DNA of 64,000 nt from Bryum argenteum (GCA_037043015.1 CM073329.1:16756648-16820647), one strand, 5' to 3'; counted from the first letter of the stretch, positions 1-11,700 are shown. Made by a program: numbers and translations. The notes: generated from the sequence alone by a model not told the origin.

Positions 1-1
1 A

Positions 2-394
2 GATTCTATTCGTTCTCCTGCTGCCACATCTTCAAGGCGAAGGGAGGCAAATGGTGCAAGTCAAAGAAGTCCCCCCTCTCTATATTCTGGTGCACTGAAC
101 ACCCACTCAAAGCCATCCCGACCCGTATGTTCTAGATTGTGCACCTCCGCAACAACTCGTAACTCTCTAGCCGAAGATGATCAAACTGTACAGTTGGCGC
201 CTGGCTTGCCACCGCTCAAACTTCCGGCTACTGTTCGGGTATTGTCGCATTCGGACACGACATATCTGCAAACTTTCAGTGCACACAGCTGCAACGCAAA
301 GACTCGTTCAGAACGCACTACCGACAAGTCCAGTGTAGGTTGTTTTGGCCGGACAAAGGAAATAGATGATAAGCTGTCGGGACAATGTAAATAG
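2..394 (+). CDS. 3'-terminal coding exon of an unrecognised gene (partial)
   Basis: The frame is open from the left edge of the window to a TAG stop and encodes about 130 residues, so this is the last coding part of a gene that starts outside the window. No ATG near the beginning is needed because the frame is already open at base 2. The peptide is Ser/Thr- and Arg-rich and looks disordered; it includes a short hydrophobic stretch, LPPLKLPATVRVL, that has the look of a conserved C-terminal motif, but I do not recognise the family. Base composition is more GC-rich than the AT-rich DNA to its right, as expected of a coding exon. It could also be a chance open frame. Confidence 0.45.
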   Translation, partial: DSIRSPAATSSRRREANGASQRSPPSLYSGALNTHSKPSRPVCSRLCTSATTRNSLAEDDQTVQLAPGLPPLKLPATVRVLSHSDTTYLQTFSAHSCNAKTRSERTTDKSSVGCFGRTKEIDDKLSGQCK

Positions 395-732
395 AAGGTG
401 ATCTCAACCTGGATGGCACTTCTACGGCTTCGCTCAGGTCAGGGTGAGATGTAAAATATCATGGAGCATATTCTTTGATTGGACCTAGATCCGTAATCCT
501 GTTTAACGGAATACAGTATATAGGCTAGAAGTTCTCAATCAAGGAGCACATGATGCGGGTGGAGATTCTGTGTACGCCGGTCTTAGCATGATCCGAATGA
601 AGGCTTAGGCGGGTGCTACAAGGACATAAATATCAACCCGTGCATTGTACCTATTAGCGGGTCTATGCACTGACGAAGGGGCAGTACTCATCGTCCGGGA
701 CTTCATGACTCCGAGGGACTTCATGACTCCGA
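395..732 (+). other. Probable 3' UTR and downstream DNA of the left-edge gene
   Basis: No open frame of note. It contains an 18-bp direct repeat (ggacttcatgactccgag, twice, about 697-732) that abuts the 329-bp duplication. The first AATAAA-type polyadenylation signal lies a little further on, near 894, and recurs near 1223 in the duplicate, so the transcript end may fall inside the duplicated block. Confidence 0.35.
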
Positions 733-1390
733 AAATCATGTCATAGAATAGTCCGTTGGCACGATTATCCCCTAATGTGCTCAAGGGATTATGTAACCGT
801 AGGATCTAGTACCCAACTTGTACATGTATGTGTGTATTAAATCCTAGATTCAAATTCCTCACCAACTGTGAGATCATAATAATGTCCAAGATTGAATAAA
901 AAGTTTTTTTCGTAGATGTAAAATGGGTTTGAAGTGTTTTGTGAGTCAAAAAAACCAATTTCTAGAGTAATTCTGAATTGAGGCTCTTCAGAGTCCTATT
1001 CCCAAGTAGGTTTTGATTGCGTCTGTATAATTTTTACCCTTATTGGACCTACGACGCTTATAAATCATGTCATAGAATAGTCCGTTGGCACGATTATCCC
1101 CTAATGTGCTCAAGGGATTATGTAACCGTAGGATCTAGTACCCAACTTGTACATGTATGTGTGTATTAAATCCTAGATTCAAATTCCTCACCAACTGTGA
1201 GATCATAATAATGTCCAAGATTGAATAAAAAGTTTTTTTCGTAGATGTAAAATGGGTTTGAAGTGTTTTGTGAGTCAAAAAAACCAATTTCTAGAGTAAT
1301 TCTGAATTGAGGCTCTTCAGAGTCCTATTCCCAAGTAGGTTTTGATTGCGTCTGTATAATTTTTACCCTTATTGGACCTACGACGCTTAT
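733..1390. repeat. Exact 329-bp tandem duplication
   Basis: Bases 733-1061 and 1062-1390 read the same throughout by eye, starting aaatcatgtcatagaatag and ending in cgacgcttat. Each unit carries an AATAAA motif. The lack of any visible difference means the duplication is very young or is an assembly artefact. Confidence 0.9.
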
Positions 1391-2385
1391 AGAAATGCTT
1401 GATTATTCACATGGAGTTATGTTGAAATACAAATATAAAGGCAAGTCTTTGACTATAAAAAAGGCATGTGAAATATTCTTGGATTGAGAATCCAAACCGT
1501 GAGATCATGCCTTGGTACCTCTTCTACATGTACAAAAAACAAAGCTTGAAAGAAAGTAAAATCTCAATTTTTGGTGGATTTTTGAAGCTACTGTGATTCA
1601 ATTGATTTTGGGCAGATTTTGAGTATAAATGAGGATATACCGCAGTTTGGGCAGTTGGGGGCAGATTTTGAATAGTGTTTTAAAACTTTAAGCACGAATA
1701 TCTCCCAAAGTATGCGAAATTTTGAAGTGCATGACTTTGAAAAAGTATGAAAAAATTCTACAATTTGCAATATGATTCAACTTCATACAATTTATGTTTA
1801 GTAAGTGAGAACTTGACCAGGGTCGATTCGACTCTGTTAGGGCTCATTTCAACATTAGGGGTTATGCATTTTAGGGTGCACTTCTTGTTGCAGAGGTCAA
1901 ATTTCCAAGAATTCCATCACATGAGTGCGTCTATCTTTGGTATGACTTGAGTATTCTATCAGATTCAGTCTTTTATGCAAGGGCTGTGCATGTCTTGCAA
2001 TCTTAACACATAAATTCCACTTATTCATTTGTTTGGACGATGTACAGTATTTATCAATGCTTGTCTCCTCTACAACTATTATTCATCCGTTCCATCAAAT
2101 CTATCTCATATGATATGGTAGATAGTTTGTTTGTGAGTGACATTATAATCTCTTGAACCGCCGGTCGGATCAAGGTGCATGAGGTGTAGTTGAAAGCGGT
2201 TTTTTTTTTTTTTTTTTTTTTATTAATAAATAAATAAATAAAGAAATAGAGGTGGGGGCAACCATCAGATTGCACATCAGGCAGACGGATCTCAAAATAT
2301 TGAATTTCTTAGTAATTATGGCCCCCAAATCACTAGGAATACAAAATTGACCTAATTTTAAATCTAACAGAAAATCGAGAGGGGC
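1391..2385. other. AT-rich intergenic DNA without a recognisable gene
   Basis: Only short chance frames are present. It holds a poly-T run followed by a TTTA-type microsatellite near 2199-2242. From about 2160 it shows similarity to DNA around 7020-7400 (aggtg..gaggtgt..tgaaagcggt and atctcaaaatattgaatttc), that is, to the dispersed repeat family that ends in Helitron-like termini. Confidence 0.5.
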
Positions 2386-2436
2386 ATGGTCGAAGTACAA
2401 GTGGGCGTGACAACGCTACGAGGGCATACTATTCTC
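2386..2436 (+). repeat. Degenerate Helitron-like 3' end (copy 1)
   Basis: The sequence gtgggcgtgacaacgctacgagggcatactatt matches in layout the termini near 7133 and 9473: a GC-rich imperfect hairpin followed closely by CTA. Here the terminal CTAG is degraded to CTAT. The upstream 200 bases share the same repeat family. The 5' end could not be found. Confidence 0.35.
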
Positions 2437-2570
2437 TGTATATATCAAACCTTAACATGGTTTGACTCATCTATACATAAAAAACACATTCTCCAAAACA
2501 ATGTCATAAATGGAAACCTAGGTGAGTTATTCAAATCTCAACCATACAATCTTGTAGTAGGCATATTGTA

Positions 2571-3154
2571 CAGTAGGGTCCAACATGGAATGGCGTCTTT
2601 GGTTTTGCAGTGGGAAAAAAATCAAGTCTGCCTACTTCGGAAGCCTCTAGAGAGCTCAAAAATTGGTATTTTACCTTGAAAATTTTACCATAGTCTTGAA
2701 ATCAAGTTGTTAGTATGCCTACCAAGTTCCAAAGCCAAAGGATTCACCAAAAAAAAGTTATTCAAAATCTACCAAGATAGGTAGCTGTAATTTTTTTTCC
2801 ACTCCTGTCAACTTTGACAACCTCCCAAGAATTGAGATTATTTTTCCTTGCTTTGATTTTTTTGTGGTAGAACACAATTTGTGTTAGTGATATATGGTAA
2901 AAATCTGAAGTCCAAAATATTAGTGAAAAAAAAGATATTCCCAATCTACCAACATGTGTTATTTTGCGGTATGCTTGTAGAAATCAACTCCACTCCAACC
3001 AACTTTGACACCCTCCCAATGGCTAAAAAATGGCCCATTTGCCATGAAATTTTTGTCACAAGATAAGCTACATGTTAATGACTAGTGTGCCAAAATTCAA
3101 GCTCTAAAAGCTTACACAAAAAAATTACTCACAATCTACCGACATGTGTAATTG
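2571..3154 (+). repeat. Left terminal inverted repeat of the Tc1-like element
   Basis: It pairs with 4568-5145 on the opposite strand. Identity is high from the outer end to about 3110 and fades towards the transposase; matching landmarks include aagcttacacaaa and its complement tttgtgtaagctt. Confidence 0.88.
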
Positions 3155-3619
3155 TGAGAGCAATTTAAGAGCGTGTTTGGAATGTTCATGCTTAAAAGGG
3201 TGGATAGTGAGCTTCTAGTATGAAATTGTCCATATGATACATCATCTAAATAAAATTTCTTCTCAAAAAATCAAAAACATCCAAATTTAGTTGTGCACAC
3301 TTGTCACATCCCAATGACTATACTTGCTTAGGATTTGCAAACCACATAAGCACACTTGTCATATCCCAATGAATACACTTGTTGAGAATTTGAATGCCAC
3401 ATATGCATGAAGGAGCCTTTGTTCCCTACATCAATGCTTGCTTTGAGAATTGACAATCATTGTGACTTATAGATTGTGTGATAATTTGAGTTTGAGAGGG
3501 TTTATTTGAGAGGAGAGCACATGTATGGTGATGTGGGAGCAACTGGATGTGCACATGAGGGCTTTTATAGAGGAGAGAGGTCTCTGGACACATACAAGTA
3601 ACTGCTTAGGGGCTGAAAA

Positions 3620-4580
3620 TTTGCATAACCTTATTAGGCAAATTGCAGCTATTGTTGGAGTCCCTGTTAGGACAGTTTAGAGGTTGGTGAAGAACTTTCG
3701 AGAAAACGAAACCTACAAAAGTAAAGCGTCTTCTAGAAAATATGAAAAAAAAACTTAGTGATAGAGATGATCGTGGTATAACACGTGTTTTACAAGTTGA
3801 TCTTCGCATCACGTTGTTTGACATTACTAATATGTGTCCTTCTAAAGTACGTAGAAATACGATGCGAAAGGCGTTACATAATAGTGGCATTCATAGTCGA
3901 ATTGCAGTCAAAAAACCTTTTTTGACACCTCGTCACATATCTCAACGATTAGCTTTTGCTCAAAAGTATTGTGGATGGAGTGCAGAAGAGTGGGAGCAAG
4001 TTGTTTGGACGCATGAGTTCACGTTTGAAGTTGGTAAAAACTCTAAACAAAATCATGTTTGGAGAACTGTGCATGAGCGCTTTGTTTCAAGTTGTATAGT
4101 TCCATCTTTCAAGAGTGGCAGGACTTCATTGATGATTTGGGGTGCATTTTCTGGAGGGCAAAAGTCACGACTTGTTTTTATGCCTAAGGATCGGCACTCT
4201 GCAAAGGATTTTGTTGAAGTGGTTTACAATGGGGAGTTACTTCATTTTATGAAGAAAAAACCACAAGAATTACTCATGGAAGATGGTGCTCCTGTCCATA
4301 GAAGCAAACTAAGTAAAGAATGGAGGCACGCACACTGTTTAAAGAAGCTTGATTGGCTCGCAAACTCTCTTGATCTCAATCCAATTGAGAATCTTTGGAA
4401 GATTTTGAAAGATGCACTCAACATGGTTCAATACGCCCTAAAAACACAAGTGACTTAAGAGTAGTTATTGCAAGAGAGTGGGAGATAATTAGTGGTCAAA
4501 AGCTCCTTCAACTATGTCATTCCATGCCTGCTAGGTTACAATCACTAATAGAGGCAAATGGAGGACATACACGTTGGTAG
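3620..4580 (+). pseudogene. Tc1-like (DD34E) transposase, inactivated
   Basis: The N-terminal helix-turn-helix region (RQIAAIVGVPVRTV) is followed by an in-frame TAG at 3678-3680 where Gln is expected. The next frame (3742-4458) gives the catalytic domain: VVWTHEFTFE, LLMEDGAPVH and DLNPIENLW. The second Asp (codon 4282-4284) and the Glu (4387-4389) are 34 residues apart, the Tc1 DD34E signature. The first catalytic Asp is His (CAT, 4012-4014), where the family has WTDE. Near 4421-4430 the frame shifts, and the conserved tail ending SMPARLQSLIEANGG continues in another frame to 4580. With a nonsense codon, a lost catalytic Asp and a frameshift, no active enzyme can be made. Confidence 0.85.
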
Positions 4581-5145
4581 ATTAGGTGCTACTTTCTTTG
4601 TGTAAGCTTTTAGAGCTTGAATTTTGGCACACTAGTCATTAACATGTAGCTTATCTTGTGACAAAAATTTCATGGCAAATGGGCCATTTTTTAGCCATTG
4701 GGAGGGTGTCAAAGTTGGTTGGAGTGGAGTTGATTTCTACAAGCATACCGCAAAATAACACATGTTGGTAGATTGGGAATATCTTTTTTTTCACTAATAT
4801 TTTGGACTTCAGATTTTTACCATATATCACTAACACAAATTGTGTTCTACCACAAAAAAATCAAAGCAAGGAAAAATAATCTCAATTCTTGGGAGGTTGT
4901 CAAAGTTGACAGGAGTGGAAAAAAAATTACAGCTACCTATCTTGGTAGATTTTGAATAACTTTTTTTGGTGAATCCTTTGGCTTTGGAACTTGGTAGGCA
5001 TACTAACAACTTGATTTCAAGACTATGGTAAAATTTTCAAGGTAAAATACCAATTTTTGAGCTCTCTAGAGGCTTCCGAAGTAGGCAGACTTGATTTTTT
5101 TCCCACCGCAAAACCAAAAACGCCATTCCATATTGGACCCTACTG
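4568..5145 (-). repeat. Right terminal inverted repeat of the Tc1-like element
   Basis: Mirror of 2571-3154. It ends in CCCTACTG directly before the TA shared with the next element at 5146-5147. Confidence 0.88.
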
Positions 5146-5147
5146 TA

Positions 5148-6086
5148 CAGTGGGGTACAGTTTGCTTACGAATTCCTCCCCAGTGGGAGTATTTGTGAAT
5201 AGTTTGACAATTCATTGTGAGCTCAAAAAAGATCGGAATTGAAATCCTTAAAGTGGGTTGAAATCACATCAGAGTGTACTAAAATATTATGATGAAATAT
5301 CAATTCGTCCTTGTAATGTCATTTACCATATTACAGTTACTTCATACATCATCTACCATAGACTACTCCTACTTTTTGTTTTATTAAAATATACAATTTA
5401 ATTGCAAGTTTGAAATTAGCTTCAGATGTTGTTCTTGAGGTACTTAGGCACATATTTGTGGTATCATTGATATACCTCTTATTTGGTATTCGCTTGGAGA
5501 AATTTCTTAGTAAGTCCTACTAACCAGTAAACTTTACCCAAAACATGTGAAAGCCTTTTACACAGTTACATATGTTTTTGAAAGACCAACAAACATCCTT
5601 GGAGGATGGTTAGAGGCTATTAGAGTAATAACTCTCATGCCTAGCTTACACGCTTATATTACTCTTGCCAAGTTCAAAGGAAGATTCAATTTCCATTTTG
5701 AGTTTTTATTAGAGACTCATAAGAAACCACTTCATCACCAAAAATAGTCAAGAGAGGATGTTCTTTTTAATATTTAAGTATGTGCCTAAGTACCTTAAGA
5801 ACAACTTCCAAAGCTAATTTCAAACTTGCAATTGAAATGTATATCAAACAAAAAACAAAAAGTAGAAGCAGTCAATGGTGGATGGTGTATAAAGTAATTG
5901 TAATATGATAAATTGCATTACAAATAAGAATTGATATTTTATCATAGTATTGTAGTACACTCTGATGTGATTCCAACCCACTTTACGAATTTCAATTCTG
6001 ATCATTTTTGAGCTCAGAATCAATTTTCAAACTTTTCACAAATACTCCCACTCAGGAGGAATTCGTAAGCAAAGTGTATCCCACTG
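5148..6086. mobile_element. Foldback MITE, Tc1/mariner type
   Basis: The two ends, 5148-about 5455 and about 5770-6086, are imperfect inverted repeats of roughly 310 bp around a unique centre of similar length. The outer ends are CAGTGGGGTACAG and its near complement GTATCCCACTG, flanked by TA at 5146-5147 and 6087-6088. It encodes nothing convincing; the 66-residue frame in the centre is unremarkable. It begins CAGT(A/G)GGGT like its left neighbour and shares that neighbour's TA, so it is probably a non-autonomous relative mobilised by a Tc1-type transposase. Confidence 0.82.
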
Positions 6087-6088
6087 TA

Positions 6089-7015
6089 CATAATGTGGCT
6101 CAAGTTTTGAGTCAGGAGGCCTCATAGATTGCGAGATTATAATGTATAGGTACTCAAAAAACATGACAATATCTCAACATTTTCACTTTATAATGAAGAT
6201 GCTACCAATAGACTTACTGCAATGAAAAAACCACCAACTACAATGATGTTAACCTTTATCTCAATAACACCTTTTAAATAAAAAACCATTAGAAAAAATT
6301 TCTTTGTAAATAAAATGGCCTTGCAATGGCAAAAATTGCCAAAAATTTTACAATTGATGGAAAAATAGTCCAAAACTTAACCCTTCGCACTCAAATCTAT
6401 GCCTTATCTTGAAAATATCTTTGATTTTGTCACACATTCTACCACTAAAAATAGACTCTAATTAAAATTCATCCCAAAAAACAACGTCAAAATCCAACTA
6501 GGGATGAAGGAGATATAGCTCCTCAAAAATCATTCATTTATTCACTCTTTTTATTGTAGAAACATCATTGCAAATCCAATACCATAATTTGGACTAAAAA
6601 TCTTCCAACTAGAAAGTTGTTAGTCTTTTGCTTAAGTTCATGAATTTATATAAGTAATTCATAAATTCATCTATTTGATTTCTCGTAATTGCCTTACAAT
6701 GGTAAAACATGCCCCATGTTTGAAAACCTAAAAACAAGAGTTGCGTTCACTAAAATACATGCCATTTATTCAAACTTCACTTATGGGTTGTGCAATTTCA
6801 CTGCACAAACAAGACATGATTTGGGACCAAACCCAAGTGATTACATCCAAAACAGAGTTAGGATGAAGAAGTTATGGTTCTTCAAAGTTGCCTTCCACCC
6901 AAAATGTTGTTTTACAACATTCAGTACTTTTAGGGGTTAAGGTAGATAATTTATATTTTTATGACATTTTGATCTTGGAGAATAGGGGTCAGATTGGTCC
7001 GCATAAGTTGTTGTT
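6089..7015. other. Gene-free DNA made of degraded dispersed repeats
   Basis: About 6480-6610 is matched in inverted orientation near 10790-10930 (tcctcaaaaatcat / atgatttttgagg, and cattgcaaatccaat / attggatatgcaatg). About 6690-6900 is matched in direct orientation near 13120-13340 (aaaacatgcccat, gatgaagaagttat, ttcaaagtt). No protein similarity is visible in any frame. Confidence 0.5.
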
Positions 7016-7163
7016 GAAAGTAGGTACTATTGTAGGGGTGCGCGCAACAATCGGATCGCAAATTGGGTTGACGAATCTCAAGATGTTGAATTTCAAAATA
7101 TTGGCGACATAAATATCGGAAATTATTTGTATGAGCGTAGCAACGCCACGCGGGCGTACTAGT
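7016..7163 (+). mobile_element. Helitron-like 3' end (copy 2)
   Basis: The stretch ends gcgtagcaacgccacgcgggcgtaCTAGT: a GC-rich hairpin-forming segment a few bases before CTAG and followed by T, as in plant Helitrons, which end in hairpin plus CTRR and insert between A and T. About 120 bases upstream belong to the same repeat family as the sequences leading to the ends near 2434 and 9513. No TC-type 5' end or Rep/helicase gene is visible, so it would be a non-autonomous or truncated copy. Confidence 0.5.
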
Positions 7164-7181
7164 CTATACATTTAATCCTGA

Positions 7182-7204
7182 TTTTTTTTTTTTTTTTTTT
7201 TCTT

Positions 7205-7247
<43 letters not shown>

Positions 7248-7248
7248 C
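7182..7248. repeat. Long poly-T tract
   Basis: Two T runs separated by a short ctttc interruption, immediately after the Helitron-like end. It may be a decayed poly(A) tail of a retroposon inserted on the other strand, or simple slippage. Confidence 0.7.
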
Positions 7249-7463
7249 AATTGTTTGTGACATTATGATGTGGGAGACCGTTGGTTGGATTGGGGTGGAT
7301 GAGGTGTCATTGGAAGCGGGTATATTGTAGGGGTGCAAGCAATGATTAGAACACCGATTAAGCCAACAAATCTTTAGATATTGAATTCAAACTATTTATG
7401 GTTTCAAAAATTTATGGAAATTACAAAAATGACCTAATTTAGATAAAGACCAAAAACAAGAGG

Positions 7464-8425
7464 ATCACCAAAGTGGAGGTTTCCTATTTCGGGCAGCCTA
7501 GATGAAGGGGTTAAAAGTAATATTTTTTCATAAGATTTTTACTGGGTGCTCCTTACACCGCAAAGTGCATGTGGTAAAATTTGCAAAGCCAAATTTCAAT
7601 TTTAGAATCTTCATCTAGAAATTTAGGTTTGAAGTCCAAAAAGGGCTGTTTAAATTTAGTCTTTTATTTTTATTTTATTTTATTTATTTATTTATTTTTT
7701 TTTTGGAAATATGTTCATGAACAAATCACTACTTGAGTTCCAAAGTGAGCTAACTCAAAATTTTTGTTAATTTCACAAGGGCAGCCCTCAAAAATTACAA
7801 AAACAATCTTCACAATTTCTAGTAATTTCTGAATTAACTCTTACAAAATTTGTCAAAATTTGAGGTTTTGGAATTTTCCCAATTTTTTTTTCTCAAATTT
7901 CACAAACTCATAAAGGCACCTACTCGCCGTTTGGATCTTTAATTAACCCCTAAAGATCCACGGCCACCAAAGTGGAGGTTACCTATTTCGGGCAGCCTAG
8001 ATGAAGGGGTTACAAGTAATATTTTTTTCTAAATTTTTTACTGGGTGCTCCTTACACCGCAAAGTGCATGTGGTAAAATTTGCAAATCCAGATTCCAATT
8101 TTAGAACCTTCATCTAGAAATTTTAGGTTTGAAGTCCAAAAAGGGCAGTTTAAATTTAGTCTTTTTTTGAATTTTTTTTTTGGAAATATGTTCATGAACA
8201 ATTCACTACTTGAGTTCTAAAGTGACCCAAGTCAAAAAGTTTGTCAATTTCAAAAGGGCAGCCCTCAAAAATTACAAAAATAATCTTAACAATTTCTAGT
8301 AATTTCTGAATTAACTCTTACAAAATTTGTCAAAATTCAAGGTTTTGGAATTTTCTCAATTTTTTTTTCCTCAAATTTCACAAACTCATAAAGGCACCTA
8401 CTCGCCGTTGGGATCTTTAATTAAG
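7464..8425. repeat. Tandem duplication A, about 499-bp period
   Basis: Two diverged units start at caccaaagtggaggtt (7466 and 7965) and end near ctcgccgttNggatctttaatta (about 7950 and 8425). Single-base differences and small indels are scattered, so the duplication is old. No coding signal. Confidence 0.8.
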
Positions 8426-9337
8426 CCAAATATATCGAATGAAATGCATGCTTTACTATATCGTTGTTTTTAGACCTTCTTTTACGAAATAATTTGCATG
8501 AAGGTCACAAAAATGAAATGAGTTTCCAAAATTTTGCATGAGCGTACCCAACTTGATTACCCATATGAAAAAAAATATGGGAATTATGTTTGGGGTAACA
8601 ATCTTCAATTTTCCCTTCGCTCCATGGAAACAATGTCTCACAAGCAATGCCCAAAAAAACTTTTGCACCAACTTTGAATGTTATGATCTCACAAATGATA
8701 AAGATCCAACGATTGAAATTTCACATGAAAGTAGTGATAGTAGGTAGGTTTGAGATCTTACGGTTGAAAGTAGAGATAAACAATAAAATTTTTGACCATG
8801 TCTCAATTTGAACAAGGTAGTAGAAAATCGCAGTTTTTGGTTTTGGAAGTCCAAAAAACGCTTGGATTTTTAGGGGTTAAACCAAATATATTGAATGAAA
8901 TGCATGTTTTACTATATCGTTGTTTTTAGACCTTCTTCTAAGAAATAATTTGCATGAAGGTCACAAAAATGGAATGAGTTTCCAAAATTTTGCACGAGCG
9001 TACCAAACTTGATTACCTACATGGAAAAAAAAATATGGGAATTATGTTTGGGGTAACAATCTTCATTTTTCCCTTCGCTCCATGGAAACAAAGTCTCACA
9101 AGCAATGCCCAAAAAAACTTCTGCTCCAACTTTGAATGTTATGATCTCACAAATGGTGAACATCCAACGGTTGAAATTTCACATGGTAGTACTGATAGTA
9201 GGTAGGTTTTAGATCTTACGGTTGAAAGTACAGAAAAACAATAAATTTTTTGACCATATTTCAATTCGAACAAGGTGGTAGAAAATCGCAGTTTTTGGTT
9301 TTGGAAGTCCAAAAAACGCTTGGATTTTTAAGGGTTA
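8426..9337. repeat. Tandem duplication B, about 456-bp period
   Basis: Units start at ccaaatata (8426 and 8882) and end in the shared gcttggatttttaNgggttaa. They directly follow duplication A. The 69- and 71-residue open frames in each unit are copies of one another and look non-coding. Confidence 0.8.
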
Positions 9338-9472
9338 ACCGTGCAAGAATCACTCATTTGGAGACTTAGAAAAATTACCAAATATAGAAACGTGGGCCTA
9401 CAAGCATTGATTCTTGGATTTTTATTTTATTTTTATTTTTTTACGATTGCGGGGACTAGAATGGTCAAAATA

Positions 9473-9513
9473 TTTACGTGGGCGTGGCAACGTCGCTTAA
9501 GCGTAATAACTAG
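9473..9513 (+). mobile_element. Helitron-like 3' end (copy 3)
   Basis: gtgggcgtggcaacgtcgcttaagcgtaataaCTAGT has the same layout as copy 2: a GC-rich arm, a possible hairpin (cgtcgcttaagcg), then CTAG followed by T. All three copies have the same orientation. The extent upstream is uncertain and may include tandem duplications A and B. Confidence 0.45.
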
Positions 9514-11700
9514 TACATATGTGAGGAATGTTATTGAGTATATCACCATAGGTGACAGTTGTAATTATGATTCCAATTTTGTGACATAAATGATAAATTA
9601 TTGTTCCAAGGTGGCTTCTTAGAAGCCAAATAATTCTATATTCTCTAAGAGGGTAGGTACACTCCTGTTCAGTTACAAAGTTTGAATATTGATTGCTCAA
9701 ATGTTTATCTACTAGTAGAAAATAGGTCCTTAATTTCCAAATGACAATAACCAAGAGTTTTCTCAATGATTACTAGTGACCATGCAATGTAATTTGAGAC
9801 ACTTTTAAGTTGCACATTCATCAAATAGTGAATTATGGTATTTAAAATAGGGAAGATGCAATCAATGTGTACCTTACATTATTCTACATAATTCATTAGT
9901 TTAGCTCAAACTTTTTTTATAAATTCAAGGCACTAATTTTGGGCCTCAAAGAATAAAAACCCTCTTTCTCTCCTCTAGTCAACATCAGAACCTAGTGATT
10001 GAAGCTTATAATAAGGCTGAATATATTCATTTCTTTCAAAATGTTAACCCAACTATATAAAAGTGGAGTAACTTCAAGATTTGACATAGGAAATATGAAA
10101 CCTTAAATTCTCCTACCAATCTCTTTAGTTTCATACAACAAATTTTGGGAAGCTTTTGAGTGACTTAAAAGGGCTTGGGCATCTAATACATTTTCGAATC
10201 CATTAAGCCTCATGACTCCAAATTTAAGATTATGAATCCACATCATATTAAGTAAGCTCATTACAAGATTGCATAATTAAAAATTGAATAGCTTACCTTC
10301 AATCACATGCATGAGTCTCAACAAAAACGATTTTATAAAGCCAAAAAGACCCAACGGTTCGAAAGGGCAATTGAATTCCAACCTCAATTTCAAGGAGATG
10401 ATTTTGAGAACTCCTACTATTTGGCACAAAAACCAGTGTTTGCATCGAATAAAACACCATCTCAACATGATTAACCTTTAAGTGCCCGGAATGTCGAAAT
10501 CAACATTTTGATGACAAGCTGAAACTCTGAAGAGTTGTGACTTCTTCAACAAGACTCCATTTTGGAAAAAAATTATTCAAATTGGATCCCAAATCAAGTC
10601 TAGTTAGTGTGGTAAGATTTGCAGACTCATAAAATAGAGTACAACTAAATGACATGCATTTTAGTGAAGGCAAGTTTTGTATATGAGTCCTAAAACATTT
10701 GGCATGTTTTTACCGTTGCAAGCCAATTATTTGGAATCAATAAGAGTCTTTCATGAATGGGTATTGCACAGTTATAATCTTAAGATGAATCCCAACGACT
10801 TTGTAGTTGGAAGATTTTTGATCTAAATATTTTTGGCATTGGATATGCAATGATATTTCTACAATGGAAAACGTCAAAAAATTGATGATTTTTGAGGTGC
10901 TATATCTCCGTCATCCACCATTGGATTCCAACTTTAATTTTTGGGATAGAGTCGAATTAGAGTGTAGTTTTAGCGGTAGAAACCTTGAATCAATGAAAGG
11001 TGTTGCGAAGCGAAGGCAACAATTTAAGTGCATTGAGTCTAGTTTTGTACTAATTTTATTTGTAAAATTTGGGGCAATTTTCACCATAGCAAGGCCATTC
11101 ATTGAACAAAGATATTTTTCTCACGGTTTTTGTGTTCAAGGAAGTTATTGAGATAAATGTAGAAAACTTCTTAGTTGGCGACTTTCTCATTACAAAAATC
11201 TATTGGTAGGATTTACACTTCAAAGTGAAAATGGTGAAATTTTGTGATTTTTCTTTAGTACTAATTCTTTATGATCTCCCAATCTATGAGGCCACATGAC
11301 TCAAAATCTAACCCACGTGACCCACAGTGAGTCCAACATAAAATTGTACGTTTTACATTTAAATATCTCACTTTCAATTTCACTAATGACACTCCAAAGA
11401 CAATGATTTTTAGAATAAAAGGACCTCGGGGCATATAGGAGTTAAATGGCTCAAAATTTAGCATGAAAAATCTTTAGTGAAGTTAAAACTGTACACAATT
11501 TTTGTGCATGTTCAAAGTAAGTGAAGTATAGATGAAGTGATATCATCAAATTTGGGTGACAATTTGCTCAGAACTTTTGAACTAAGACTTATAGGCGTTT
11601 CTAAAATGGCGGCCTACCTTATTCCATTAGTGCTCATGCGTTCCTTTCACTCTAGAAACATCATAGTTATTGGAGTGTCGTTAGTAATATAACAAGGAGC
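9514..11700. other. Gene-free AT-rich DNA
   Basis: No frame here shows a recognisable protein. The section 10690-11130 is a degraded, inverted relative of 6480-6800. The remainder shows no feature that I can support. Confidence 0.5.

Larger units (their letters stand above)
2571..5145 (+). mobile_element. Tc1-like DNA transposon with long terminal inverted repeats
   Basis: The element starts CAGTAGGGTCC and ends with its reverse complement, GGACCCTACTG, and is flanked by TA on both sides (2569-2570 and 5146-5147), the target duplication typical of Tc1/mariner. The inverted repeats are unusually long, about 580 bp (2571-3154 and 4568-5145), and nearly identical at their outer parts. The interior holds a broken transposase with Tc1-type DD34E spacing. 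Plant mariner-like elements known to me are DD39D, so this is an atypical family for a plant. Two 61- and 60-residue frames in each arm are mirror images from the repeat and are not genes. Confidence 0.88.

Noticed and set aside
2762..3066. Pairs of 60- and 61-residue frames also seen at 4651-4955
   Set aside because: Identical peptides arise because they lie in the terminal inverted repeats of the Tc1-like element.
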